Positions 42,952-51,922 of a stretch of 64,000 bases of DNA are shown here, piece after piece. The DNA comes from Croceimicrobium hydrocarbonivorans (lineage in GTDB: Bacteria; Bacteroidota; Bacteroidia; Flavobacteriales; Schleiferiaceae), in assembly GCF_014524565.1 (NCBI RefSeq), contig NZ_CP060139.1:1-64000 (forward strand), in the 5' to 3' direction. The translations under genes and the position numbers were made by a program. Each line of letters starts with the position of its first letter. Within the stretch, counting starts at the first letter, position 1. The notes beneath the pieces are model-generated. The model saw only the letters and a program-made list of their open reading frames with translations, made no database searches and was not told the DNA's origin.

Positions 42952-45317
42952 AAGACAAAGTTTTAAGCCCCCAGCCCATGAATGCTCAAGCTCATTACCC
43001 ACATATTCCCGGTCAGGGAAAAAATCATCCCGAAGCCCTGCAGCTCCGTCGCTCCTATCTCGACACCTTAGTTAAAGGCATTAACCTCAACTACGATTCA
43101 CAGGGCTTACACCTGGAGCAAATCCAAAACAATATTGAAAACTTCGTAGGCACTACCGAAATTCCTTTGGGCCTGGTAGGTCCGCTCCTCTTCCAAAACC
43201 AAGATCAAGCCGAATGGGTGCACACGGCCCTGGCTACTACCGAGGGCGCCTTGGTTGCCAGCATGAATCGCGGAGCCAAGGCCTTAAGCGAATCCGGTGG
43301 TTTTCGATCGCATATCCTTCACCAAAAAATGCTGCGCACCCCAATGTTTACTTTCCAGAGTATGCATGAGGCTCTGGCCTTTGATCAATGGATAAAACGC
43401 CATTTTGAAGTAATCCGGGGTATCGCTCAAGAGCAATCCAATCATGCCGAATTATTAGAGATTAAAAGTGTAGTGGTTGGTAAAATCGTGCACCTGAAAT
43501 TTATTTACTCTACTCATGATGCGGCCGGACAAAACATGACCACCGCTTGTACCTGGCAGGCCTGCCTTTATATCGACAAGCAATTTCCGGAAGAGACCGG
43601 CTTTGAGATTCTCAATTTTGTGATTGATGGCAATGGTGCATCCGACAAGAAAGTCTCCTTCTACTCTATGCAAAATGGTCGCGGCATTCACGTGATCGCT
43701 GAAGCTTTAATCACCCATGAAGCTTTAAGTCGCACGCTACGCACCACCGCCGAAGATATGTTCCGAGCCTTTAATCACTCAATGGCCATTAGTCGCTTTG
43801 ATGGGATGATTGGCTATAATATCAATATCGCCAATGCCATAGCCGGCATATTCGCTTCCACCGGTCAAGATTTAGCCTGTATTCACGAATCCAGTATTGG
43901 TATCCTGCAGTTAGAGCCCACCGACGAAGGTTTGTATGTAAGCCTCAGTCTTCCAAATCTGGTGGTAGGTACCGTTGGTGGAGGAACCCATCTTCCCATT
44001 GCCAGTCAAACTTTAGAGCTCATGTCATGCAAGGGCCCTGGTAGCGCCCGTCGTTTTGCTCAGCTTATCGCCGGCTTTGCTCTTTCTCTGGAACTATCTA
44101 CCCTGGCTGCGATTGTGAGCGGACAGTTTGTAAGAGCCCATCAGAGCCTGGGTAGAAACAAACCTAAAAACTGGCTGCTTAAAGCCGATTTAAACCCCGA
44201 CTTCTTCAATACTCAATTCTCTCTTCATCATCCGGTACAAACCATAGAATGGCTGCCAAATCCTTTTGAGGAAAATGGAATCCTTACTGAACTCAGCCGC
44301 AAGGCCACCAAGAAATTGATTGGTTTGTTCCCTGCAGACCTCTATCTGGAATCCGGAAAAAAGCTAGAACTCATTTTAAAGAGTAAGGCATTGGGTTCGG
44401 AGCTCAATCAAGGCTTGCACTTTATGGCTTCAAATATCGATGCCAAGCTGGCCGATGAATTACAGGCGCATCAAGCAAAACTGGAATATGCCAACAGCCA
44501 TTTAAAGGAATTACGAGTTTATCAAGCTTTACAAAAAGCGGGCTTAAGCATAATGCCCAAGTTCTATGGCGCAGTAGAAAATGAAGAACAGGAAATTTAC
44601 CTCCTAGCCTTAGAACGCCTAAACCCTGATCAGCTGCAGATTTTTAATGCCGAAAACCATCCAGAAGCCTGGACCCTCGAGCTACAGCATCAAGTAATTC
44701 GCAGTATTCACGAGGTACATAAGGCATTTGCGGATAAGGACCTTTCGAATTTAGAACTTCAAGATGCAGAGGATTTCATGGAAGCCCGCTCTTTATTTAA
44801 GGCCTTCATCGATGTAAATCGCAAAGATTATCAACATCTAAACCTGGATCCCTATTTCCAAAAAATGCTAGGCTTTCTGAAGGAGTTTGAAGAAGGTGGA
44901 AGCCAGGGTAAAGGTCGAAAAACCTTAATCCACAATGATTTCAATCCGCGTAATATCGCTATCCGAAACAATGATCAGGCCTGTATTTACGACTGGGAAT
45001 TAGCCCAACAGGGATTAGCCCAAAGAGACATATTCGAATTTCTGGCCTTTAGTTTGGAAGCGGGTTTTAAAGCCAATCGACTACTGGTATTATTGGACTG
45101 GCACTATGCCTTAGCCCAAGAATTTAATGCTAAGGATTACAGCCGTAAGGATTATCTGGAAGATATGGCCCTGGTAGCTAAATCTTTTCTGCTGCAAAGA
45201 GTCAACTTCTACCTCAGCGGTAGTACTCTGGTAAACTACCCCTTTATTGAAAGAGTCTTTAAAAGCTCCTTTGAAATGCTAGCGGTGGTGGAACGTGAAA
45301 TCCGTCGCTTGTCATGA
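42948..45317 (+). CDS. HMG-CoA reductase fused to an APH/choline-kinase-like domain
   Basis: A 789-residue two-domain enzyme. Residues 60-405 are class-I-like HMG-CoA reductase: ENFVGTTEIPLGLVGPL, ATTEGALVAS with catalytic E99, the NADPH-type segment DAAGQNM (191-197), catalytic K234 in SDKK, D308 in GQD, GTVGGGTHLP, and H398 in VRAH. The usual class I MN-M-x-S-K-G text is altered to NMTTACT. Residues 455-789 are an APH/choline-kinase-like domain with candidate ATP lysine in LELILKSK, H662-x-D664-x4-N669, and the metal aspartate D682 in IYDWE. HMGR makes mevalonate from HMG-CoA; the kinase substrate is unknown. The start at 42948 overlaps the small peptide gene. It lies in an operon with cytidylyltransferase and phosphatidyltransferase genes. 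Confidence 0.88.
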   Translation: MKDKVLSPQPMNAQAHYPHIPGQGKNHPEALQLRRSYLDTLVKGINLNYDSQGLHLEQIQNNIENFVGTTEIPLGLVGPLLFQNQDQAEWVHTALATTEGALVASMNRGAKALSESGGFRSHILHQKMLRTPMFTFQSMHEALAFDQWIKRHFEVIRGIAQEQSNHAELLEIKSVVVGKIVHLKFIYSTHDAAGQNMTTACTWQACLYIDKQFPEETGFEILNFVIDGNGASDKKVSFYSMQNGRGIHVIAEALITHEALSRTLRTTAEDMFRAFNHSMAISRFDGMIGYNINIANAIAGIFASTGQDLACIHESSIGILQLEPTDEGLYVSLSLPNLVVGTVGGGTHLPIASQTLELMSCKGPGSARRFAQLIAGFALSLELSTLAAIVSGQFVRAHQSLGRNKPKNWLLKADLNPDFFNTQFSLHHPVQTIEWLPNPFEENGILTELSRKATKKLIGLFPADLYLESGKKLELILKSKALGSELNQGLHFMASNIDAKLADELQAHQAKLEYANSHLKELRVYQALQKAGLSIMPKFYGAVENEEQEIYLLALERLNPDQLQIFNAENHPEAWTLELQHQVIRSIHEVHKAFADKDLSNLELQDAEDFMEARSLFKAFIDVNRKDYQHLNLDPYFQKMLGFLKEFEEGGSQGKGRKTLIHNDFNPRNIAIRNNDQACIYDWELAQQGLAQRDIFEFLAFSLEAGFKANRLLVLLDWHYALAQEFNAKDYSRKDYLEDMALVAKSFLLQRVNFYLSGSTLVNYPFIERVFKSSFEMLAVVEREIRRLS

Positions 45318-45829
45318 ATTTAAGCTTCCATATCCAACACTATTTCATTCCCCTAATTCTGGCCAATCTTAGCCATATGATGATTGTTCGATATGGTTGG
45401 TTCAAAGCATTAGAAATACCCCTCTCCAATGCGCATTTCGGTGCCCATAAAACCTGGCGAGGTATAATTTTCCTGAGCCTGTTTGCTTCAATGTTTAGTC
45501 TCCCGGCCGCTTATGGGTCGGGAGCTATTCCTCTTAATCAAGCCGCTCTCTTAGGGGCAGGTTTAGGACTTAGCTACGCTCTCGCAGAATTACCCAATTC
45601 CTATTTCAAACGCAAAATGGGCATTGCTTCTGGTCAGCGTTCTCAAAGCTTCCCCAAGCTGCAAGTATTAATCGACAAGAGTGATTCTTTAATTGGCACC
45701 CTTGTTTTCTATAGTCTCTTTATCCATTTGGAATGGCCTCAAATAGCCCTCCTATTTAGCCTGGGTTTAGCCCTGCACTTAAGTCTCTCCTTTCTAATCT
45801 GGCAAATCGGCCTCAAAAAAGAATTCTAA
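45314..45829 (+). CDS. CDP-archaeol-synthase-like (CarS family) cytidylyltransferase
   Basis: A 171-residue membrane protein with four or five helices and the conserved cytoplasmic segments of the CarS family: FGAHKTWRG (42-50), ELPNSYFKRKMGI (92-104) and DKSDSLIG (121-128). CarS transfers CMP from CTP to a phosphorylated lipid alcohol in archaeal lipid synthesis; bacterial relatives have been little studied. Its ATG overlaps the stop codon of the reductase-kinase gene, and the next gene, a CDP-alcohol phosphatidyltransferase, follows after 3 nt. A role in activating the phospho-product of the fused kinase is therefore a natural inference. Confidence 0.82.
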   Translation: MNLSFHIQHYFIPLILANLSHMMIVRYGWFKALEIPLSNAHFGAHKTWRGIIFLSLFASMFSLPAAYGSGAIPLNQAALLGAGLGLSYALAELPNSYFKRKMGIASGQRSQSFPKLQVLIDKSDSLIGTLVFYSLFIHLEWPQIALLFSLGLALHLSLSFLIWQIGLKKEF

Positions 45830-45832
45830 GCA

Positions 45833-46426
45833 ATGATTAAAAATTTCACCTGGACCATTCCCAATGTCCTATCGCTCTACCGCTTAATTATGTTTCCAAT
45901 TATCTTCTATGCCTTATGGGTGGATTTGGAAGAAGTTTTTGCGATGCTGATCTGCATCAATCTAATTACCGATATCCTCGACGGTTGGATTGCCCGAAGA
46001 TTTAATCAAGCCACAGAAGTAGGGGCTCGTCTGGATTCCATGGCCGACATGGGAACCTATCTTCTGAGTTTTGCCGGGGTCTTTTATTTCAAAGCCGATC
46101 TGATACAAGATCATATTGTTGCTCTCTATCCTTTCTTTGGTCTTTTTGCCCTCTGTCATATTCTGCCTCTCATCCGCTTTAAGCGCCTTCCCAACTTTCA
46201 TTTGTACTCTTGGAAAATTGGGGGATATATTCAAGGCATTTGGTTTGCCAGTCTCTTCTTTATTGAATTCTGGCCTACTTACTACTACTTTATGGTGATT
46301 TGGGGAATACTCGCATTTAGTGAGCATCTTATAATACAGTTCTTAATTCCACAAGCGGCTTCCAATTTGAAAGGATTGTATTGGGTTGTAAAGGATCTAA
46401 AAGCAAAGAAGCAAGTCGCTAATTAG
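45833..46426 (+). CDS. CDP-alcohol phosphatidyltransferase
   Basis: A 197-residue integral membrane enzyme with the full family motif: D47-x-x-D50-G51-x-x-A54-R55, then eight residues, G64-x-x-x-D68-x-x-x-D72. Several membrane helices cover the rest. Such enzymes displace CMP from a CDP-linked alcohol with an acceptor hydroxyl, making phosphatidylglycerophosphate, phosphatidylserine, inositol or other phosphodiesters. The acceptor here is unknown. It lies 3 nt after the CarS-like gene, the usual supplier of such a CDP-lipid. Last gene of the operon. Confidence 0.93.
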   Translation: MIKNFTWTIPNVLSLYRLIMFPIIFYALWVDLEEVFAMLICINLITDILDGWIARRFNQATEVGARLDSMADMGTYLLSFAGVFYFKADLIQDHIVALYPFFGLFALCHILPLIRFKRLPNFHLYSWKIGGYIQGIWFASLFFIEFWPTYYYFMVIWGILAFSEHLIIQFLIPQAASNLKGLYWVVKDLKAKKQVAN

Positions 46427-46504
46427 TCTTCAGAGTTAATCATAGGATACGGATTTGAAAATTAGTGCGTTATGATTTCTAGTTAAACCAATCTAAACGC
46501 TTCC

Positions 46505-47644
46505 ATGAAAAGGTTCTTTATCCTCGCGCTCATTTCTTTGATTGTAATTTCCTGTCAAGAAAACCTTGATAGCAATGATTACATCGTTTTAGATGATTAT
46601 CAAGCGATTGAAAAAGAAAAATCCAAATTACTTCGAGACTTGGATTCCCTACAAAGTCTAATTCAGCAATTGCGCTTTGAAAAAAGTCAAAGAACTGAAA
46701 TTACGGCTCCTCAAAAGGGCGATACTATTTATTCATTCATGAGTAGAGGCATGGCCCTACAAATTGACTTACCTCTGGCGCAAAGCAGCAGCTTGGTAGT
46801 TCCAGAGGCTGTCACCCAATTTGAATCCCTTTCTCAACAAACAGGTGGAGATCTCAAAATACTGGTAGATGCCAGTAAAATAGCCCGCAGCCTCAAGGAT
46901 ATCATTCGCGAAAATGGATCGGATCAATTGGATCTGATGATCATTATGGATGTTACAGCCAGTATGAAGAATGATGTGGAAAATGTAAAAAAGGGACTCA
47001 ATTATATTCTGAATCAATTAAGTCGTTACAAGGGTGTGCGTTTAGCAATGGCCACTTATATGGATAAGCATGATAATCCGGATTGGTACCGCTATCAAGA
47101 CTTTGGCAATTCTGTGCGCGACATCAAAGATTTTGTAAATCAGATTAGCTTAACTGGTAATACTTCTACGGCGGAGTCAGTCTATGATGGAGTCTATCGC
47201 GCTATAAATGAAGGATTCTTTCAGTCTCAACGCAAGCGAATGGTGATCCTTATTGGCGATGCTCCTTCCCATACTGGCGCATTAAGCAGTCATAGCCTGG
47301 AAGAGATTATTCAGATTGCCAATGCCCAATCCATCAAAATGAACTTCTACCCTATTCTTTTAGCACAGGATCAAGGCAGTTATACCATTCAAAGTTCACG
47401 CGGTGATCTAATTAATGATCTATTCCCCAATCCTTCAAGAGGTGAGATTCGAGTTAAGTTTGAAGTAAATGAACTGCATACTATTCAGGTCTTTAATCAG
47501 AATGGGCAAAAATTACGCGACTTTCAATACGATGGAGACGATTTACGACTAAACCTGGAAGATGCCGCCAATGGGGTTTATGTACTGCGCAGCTATAATC
47601 AGGCAGGTGAATACGATGAGAAGAAGTTTATTATTCAAAAATGA
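46505..47644 (+). CDS. VWA-domain lipoprotein with T9SS sorting domain
   Basis: A 379-residue protein with an apparent lipobox (LIVISC, C17), a coiled coil (EKEKSKLLRDLDSLQSLIQQLR, about 35-60), a von Willebrand A domain with MIDAS residues D149-V-T151-A-S153 and the later ILIGDAPSH, and a C-terminal T9SS-like domain (LFPNPSRGEIRVKF, VFNQNGQKLRDF, ANGVYVLRSYNQ). VWA domains mediate metal-dependent binding. Having both a lipobox and a T9SS signal is unusual. Its stop codon overlaps the start of the following interrupted gene (ATGA). Confidence 0.83.
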   Translation: MKRFFILALISLIVISCQENLDSNDYIVLDDYQAIEKEKSKLLRDLDSLQSLIQQLRFEKSQRTEITAPQKGDTIYSFMSRGMALQIDLPLAQSSSLVVPEAVTQFESLSQQTGGDLKILVDASKIARSLKDIIRENGSDQLDLMIIMDVTASMKNDVENVKKGLNYILNQLSRYKGVRLAMATYMDKHDNPDWYRYQDFGNSVRDIKDFVNQISLTGNTSTAESVYDGVYRAINEGFFQSQRKRMVILIGDAPSHTGALSSHSLEEIIQIANAQSIKMNFYPILLAQDQGSYTIQSSRGDLINDLFPNPSRGEIRVKFEVNELHTIQVFNQNGQKLRDFQYDGDDLRLNLEDAANGVYVLRSYNQAGEYDEKKFIIQK

Positions 47645-48429
47645 TGGGATTGAAAACACAGCTAATAATTCCTTATTCTCGCTTTATAGCTTTCACACTA
47701 TTACTCGGATTAACAAGCTGTAGCCCCTGTCCCGACCCTTTTGAAGAAAGCCTAAATAATTCTATTGTGCAAAGCTTACGAGAGCAGCTATTAATTGAGC
47801 TAGCTTCGATTAAAGCTAATGTGGTGGAAAGCCCTCAGAAATCAAAAAGATGGTATCCAAGCGTTCAGAAACTAGAGTCCTGGTTTTACGAATTTGACAC
47901 GATTAAATGGAATTCTCCAGGTGATCGATTTGAAGATTACAAAGCGGCCATCAAATACCTAGGTTCACAAGCCAACAAAATCAATTAAGATATCGTCGAA
48001 AAACAAATTCTAGCCTCTGATATTCAAACCGCTGAGGAATGGCAGAAGGTGAAAAGTCAAATTCTGGTGATCTTAATTGATATTTTTCAGCGCTATTATA
48101 TGTTATCCGACTCCGCCATTTTCACTTATCATCCAATTGAATTAGAAATTGATTGTTTAAAAAGCCCTGATAACCTAGAAACAGAACTTCTATTCAATGG
48201 ATTGCCGGCAATTGCTGCTCATGCTTATTTAATCTTGGATAGCATAATCTATAATGGCCAAAGGTTGAATGCTAATCTATACCCACAGAGTGATTCAGTT
48301 ATATGGAAAATGCCCCTAGGGAATTTGAAACCAGGCGAATATCAACTTAAGGCCGAGATGATTATGATTTCAAGAAATTCAAATAAGGCCTTTAAATATC
48401 CTATAGATTACAAATGGTCCGAAAAGTAA
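47641..48429 (+). pseudogene. Interrupted lipoprotein gene (in-frame TAA)
   Basis: One continuous frame runs 47641-48429, broken by a single TAA at 47986-47988. The first half (115 residues) has a lipoprotein leader (TLLLGLTSC). After the stop, the frame resumes at once as DIVEKQILASDIQTAEEW and continues to the second stop. The order of segments matches the intact neighbour at 48414 (lipobox, helical stretch, a beta part with LDSIIYNG, LKPGEYQL). It is most simply a nonsense-mutated paralogue; the two halves could also be read as separate short proteins (47641-47988, and 48049-48429 from an internal start). Function unknown. Confidence 0.75.
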
Positions 48430-49184
48430 TTGCACTTATTTTAGTATGCCTAATTAGTGGTGCTTGCACAAATCCTGAAGATCAAGCTCAAGAGGAGCAG
48501 TTAAACCGAATGGAAAAACTCATCGAGGAAATAGTAGCCTATAAAAGCTCCTATCTCTATATAATCATGAAAGAAATTGAATCTGGATCACCTCAAAAAT
48601 ATCGCAAATTCAAATACAATGAATTCATAAGTGCTATTCGCAAACATGTAGATGATTTTAGAGCTTTAGATACCATTAATCCTCAAGATTGGCTGGACTT
48701 CCAAAATAAATGTCATGCATTTGAAAAGAAATTTTTCATTGACAGCCTTCTCCCTGCCAGTTTATCAAGCACTGATCAAGCCTACCTAAAAAGGGAAGCA
48801 CTTATCTGGCAATACGGCATTACTCAGGAAATCAGTAAAAACATAAGCATTTGTTACACAGAACCTAAATCAATTATTGCCAATCGCTTTTATTACGACT
48901 CAATTCGTAAAGCTTATACATTTGATTTTCAATCCACCTATATTAATGGAAAGGAATACTTATCCATAGATTCCATCTACGATATTGGTAAAAATCAATT
49001 AATCCCTATTCCCAAATTGGAATCTCCTCGTTGGAATTTAGCATTTGATTCCCTTCCAGAGGGTAATTACAAACTCTACGGGCAATACCATTCAATTTGG
49101 AATAATAGCGAATCCAATTTCACCCCTATTGAAACTGAATTCCATGTACCCATAAAAGCTGATGTAATTGAACAGTTTTATTGA
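48414..49184 (+). CDS. Predicted lipoprotein, paralogue of the interrupted neighbour
   Basis: A 256-residue lipoprotein (leader VIALILVCLISGAC), helical in the first 150 residues and beta-rich later (STYINGKEYLSIDSIYD, DSLPEGNYKLYGQYH). The layout matches the preceding interrupted gene, so the pair looks like a tandem duplication. It overlaps that gene by 16 nt. Together with the VWA lipoprotein upstream they form a surface or periplasmic gene group. No domain or function is recognised. Confidence 0.72.
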   Translation: MVRKVIALILVCLISGACTNPEDQAQEEQLNRMEKLIEEIVAYKSSYLYIIMKEIESGSPQKYRKFKYNEFISAIRKHVDDFRALDTINPQDWLDFQNKCHAFEKKFFIDSLLPASLSSTDQAYLKREALIWQYGITQEISKNISICYTEPKSIIANRFYYDSIRKAYTFDFQSTYINGKEYLSIDSIYDIGKNQLIPIPKLESPRWNLAFDSLPEGNYKLYGQYHSIWNNSESNFTPIETEFHVPIKADVIEQFY

Positions 49185-49221
49185 TTGCTCAATATTATTG
49201 TATAGCGGAGTTAATTCAATT

Positions 49222-50355
49222 TTACCTTAAATTATACATAAGGCCAATTCGGATACTTTCCCTATTTATACCAGTGCCTAATTCAGGATAGGCTTTATAA
49301 TAAAAGTCCGAGCTTAATAATAAGTCAAGATTGCGATTTAGTTCATATCCAATTAAGAACCCTAGTCCTTGATTCTGTGGAATATAAGACAATAGATCCT
49401 CTGAATACTCCGCTCCTTGACTAATACTTAAGTACTGCTGGCCCCTTGTATAATTCCATACATGGTGCACTCCCAAAGTAAATTGCTCATCTCCAAACAA
49501 CTGAAAATCATAAGACAAGCCTATTTGATTATTTATAGAAGTATATTTCCCTGCTTCAGGATAGAATACATCTAAATTCATCCAAACACTTCTTCTCAGA
49601 TAAATTCCAAAATTTCGATAAACAAACTCAACACCTAAACTTGGAGCGACCTTTAATAAAGGCATAGAGGGCACCCTTCCATGAAGTCCATTACCTGTGA
49701 AAAACAAACCAAATTGAAGATTGAAAAAGTCATCGACTTCTTTAGCAAAGGCCTTAGTTTTTTCTTCCTTGTTTTTTAAAAGGGAGAAGTTACGCATCAA
49801 ACGCAGCGTAACAATTTCAAGTCTTGGAGATAATGGAAATCTATCATAATCTATAATTTCCCATACTCGTTCAATTCGTAAGCCTAGCTCATAATTATTT
49901 TTCGTGTACGAAAAACCGCAACCAACACTGTGCTCGTAGGCTAAATCCATTTCACCACTTAATCCAAAATCAATATAATTTCTAAAATTTATGTGATTGT
50001 AAAATATTGAAAGCCTGAAGTTTTTATAAACCCCATATACACCAGCGTCAAAATAGAGCTTACCATATAGCTTATCCCATAATGTACTAACAGTACTAAC
50101 ACTAGCTTGATAATAATTACTCTCAAGTCCAAAATAATACTTAGGAACCTCTAACCTAAGTCCTATAGTAGGAGCAGTAACGATGGACTTAAAAAAAGTA
50201 TTATTAATCGTTGATCCTAGGGTATTTTCAGCAAAATAGCTGTAATTAGTTAAGCCTATGCTAATACTGGGCTTAATTATCTGACAATTAGCTTTTTGGA
50301 AATTTAAAAGCACCAGTAAAATCACTGGCGCTTTCTTAAGAGTTTTGATAATCAC
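49222..50355 (-). CDS. Predicted outer-membrane barrel protein, AT-rich
   Basis: A 377-residue protein from a GTG start. A signal-like leader (APVILLVLLNFQKANCQ) precedes many alternating beta-strand segments ending in the terminal strand SIRIGLMYNLR. This is typical of outer-membrane barrels of about 10-14 strands. It lies 9 nt after a lipoprotein gene on the same strand, so the two probably form a membrane pair. The base composition is clearly more AT-rich than the core genes. No specific family recognised. Confidence 0.7.
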   Translation of the reverse strand: MIIKTLKKAPVILLVLLNFQKANCQIIKPSISIGLTNYSYFAENTLGSTINNTFFKSIVTAPTIGLRLEVPKYYFGLESNYYQASVSTVSTLWDKLYGKLYFDAGVYGVYKNFRLSIFYNHINFRNYIDFGLSGEMDLAYEHSVGCGFSYTKNNYELGLRIERVWEIIDYDRFPLSPRLEIVTLRLMRNFSLLKNKEEKTKAFAKEVDDFFNLQFGLFFTGNGLHGRVPSMPLLKVAPSLGVEFVYRNFGIYLRRSVWMNLDVFYPEAGKYTSINNQIGLSYDFQLFGDEQFTLGVHHVWNYTRGQQYLSISQGAEYSEDLLSYIPQNQGLGFLIGYELNRNLDLLLSSDFYYKAYPELGTGINRESIRIGLMYNLR

Positions 50356-50364
50356 TTTTGATTT

Positions 50365-51687
50365 TTAATTATGTGACCAAATATGAAGTGCATGATGTGG
50401 GGATTGAAAATATTTAACTCGATCTTCACACCAATCTGAAGGCTTAATTACAGCAATCTGGTAATGTTCATGTGAGCCTTTTCTCTTCATGCCCAATTTT
50501 GGGTAGATTCCCTGATCTACAGGAAAACTCCATCCCCTCCACGAAGCGTACCAATCGTATTCAAATGATATTATATAAACGTTCCTTTCTAAAGTTCCCA
50601 AGTCATCACCAATCTGGACTTCCTTTAACGTTGGTTGACTTATTCCAGAACTCATTGCAAATGATTTACAACTCTCATTTTTATGGTATGTTTTTAAATT
50701 TTCTTTGCGAGACCTATATACACTTTGGTATAAGGTTGGATTACCATGTCCAACAGGGATATCCCAAATTGCAATTCTTGCTTCAGAGTATTTCCCTCTC
50801 TCAAATCTTTGACAACCAGGGTTAAATCTAAGCATGTCATAAACTATACCATTTGTACATCCAGGAGGTGAAGTAAGTGGTATTAGCGTATCCTTATTTT
50901 TCCCTAACCAATTTGTATCTAGGGCGTCACTCAGTGATTTTGTAGCAATATTACTATCCCAACTTAATTGAACAATTAAGATAGGGTTTGTTATGCATAT
51001 GGACTCCACTGTCGCATTAGTGTCCATAGGATTTTCTAGGTCTACTTTTCCTAGAACCATTTCAGTTGGTTCATTTTGTTCTTCACATTCATTATAAAAT
51101 GCCGGAACAAAATCACCTACAAACTCTTTAGAATACTCTAAATCTGTACCTACACCAATTAGCTCTGGTTGTTCCCAATCTGCATAGACCTTATTTTCTA
51201 ACCAAATTGAGGGGGAATAGTCATAACCTTCCCATTTGAAATCAGATTCAGCTGTTCCCCAATCTAGACCAGCATCTGAAAACTCATCCATCAATATCGC
51301 CTCAAAATTACCATCATAATCTATCAGCTCACTAATCATGGCTTCATCTTCCGCAGGACCATCTGCACCTCCTGCATAACGATTAAATTTAATAGTATTA
51401 AAAACTGTCTGAAAATCCACAGTACAAGAGTACTTAGACACAGATTTAGCAATTAGGTAAAGATAAATATTGAGTTTTTCCTCAACAGGATCAGAACTAT
51501 TAATCATATTAATCAATGGTTCTGGGGCCTGTTCTAACACATATTCACACGGTATCTCCTGTTCATTATAATTCAAACTCATCATTTTTGAGACAGGATC
51601 TTCTAATTGATCAGGTTTATCTGTACAAGAATTTAAAAACAAACCAAAAGACATTACGACAAGTAATGATTTAGTTTTATTAATCAT
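50365..51687 (-). CDS. Predicted lipoprotein of unknown function, AT-rich
   Basis: A 440-residue lipoprotein (leader SLLVVMSFGLFLNSC, followed by an acidic linker). I see no recognised domain. A cysteine-containing region with ITNPILIVQLSWDSN and a C-terminal part with VYIISFEYDWYASW and HYQIAVIKPSDW are present. The gene is AT-rich and is co-oriented with the outer-membrane barrel gene that follows 9 nt later. The neighbouring 235 nt toward the next gene is very AT-rich with no feature. Confidence 0.68.
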   Translation of the reverse strand: MINKTKSLLVVMSFGLFLNSCTDKPDQLEDPVSKMMSLNYNEQEIPCEYVLEQAPEPLINMINSSDPVEEKLNIYLYLIAKSVSKYSCTVDFQTVFNTIKFNRYAGGADGPAEDEAMISELIDYDGNFEAILMDEFSDAGLDWGTAESDFKWEGYDYSPSIWLENKVYADWEQPELIGVGTDLEYSKEFVGDFVPAFYNECEEQNEPTEMVLGKVDLENPMDTNATVESICITNPILIVQLSWDSNIATKSLSDALDTNWLGKNKDTLIPLTSPPGCTNGIVYDMLRFNPGCQRFERGKYSEARIAIWDIPVGHGNPTLYQSVYRSRKENLKTYHKNESCKSFAMSSGISQPTLKEVQIGDDLGTLERNVYIISFEYDWYASWRGWSFPVDQGIYPKLGMKRKGSHEHYQIAVIKPSDWCEDRVKYFQSPHHALHIWSHN

Positions 51688-51922
51688 GGTTATAATATAT
51701 AAATTACCCTCTACTCATAACGCTTTTCGAGATTCGCGACTCAAATTATCAGGCCTTAATTATCGAAGCACCCAAATATAGAAATAACATAATACAGCTC
51801 ACTCAACAAAAGAAAATTTAACACTTGACAAATCATTACCCTCGAGTTAATTTACACTCAACTACCTATTAATTAATCTTTAACAGCTAAAATTTAGCTA
51901 TTAAAGATTCTTCACTGATGCC

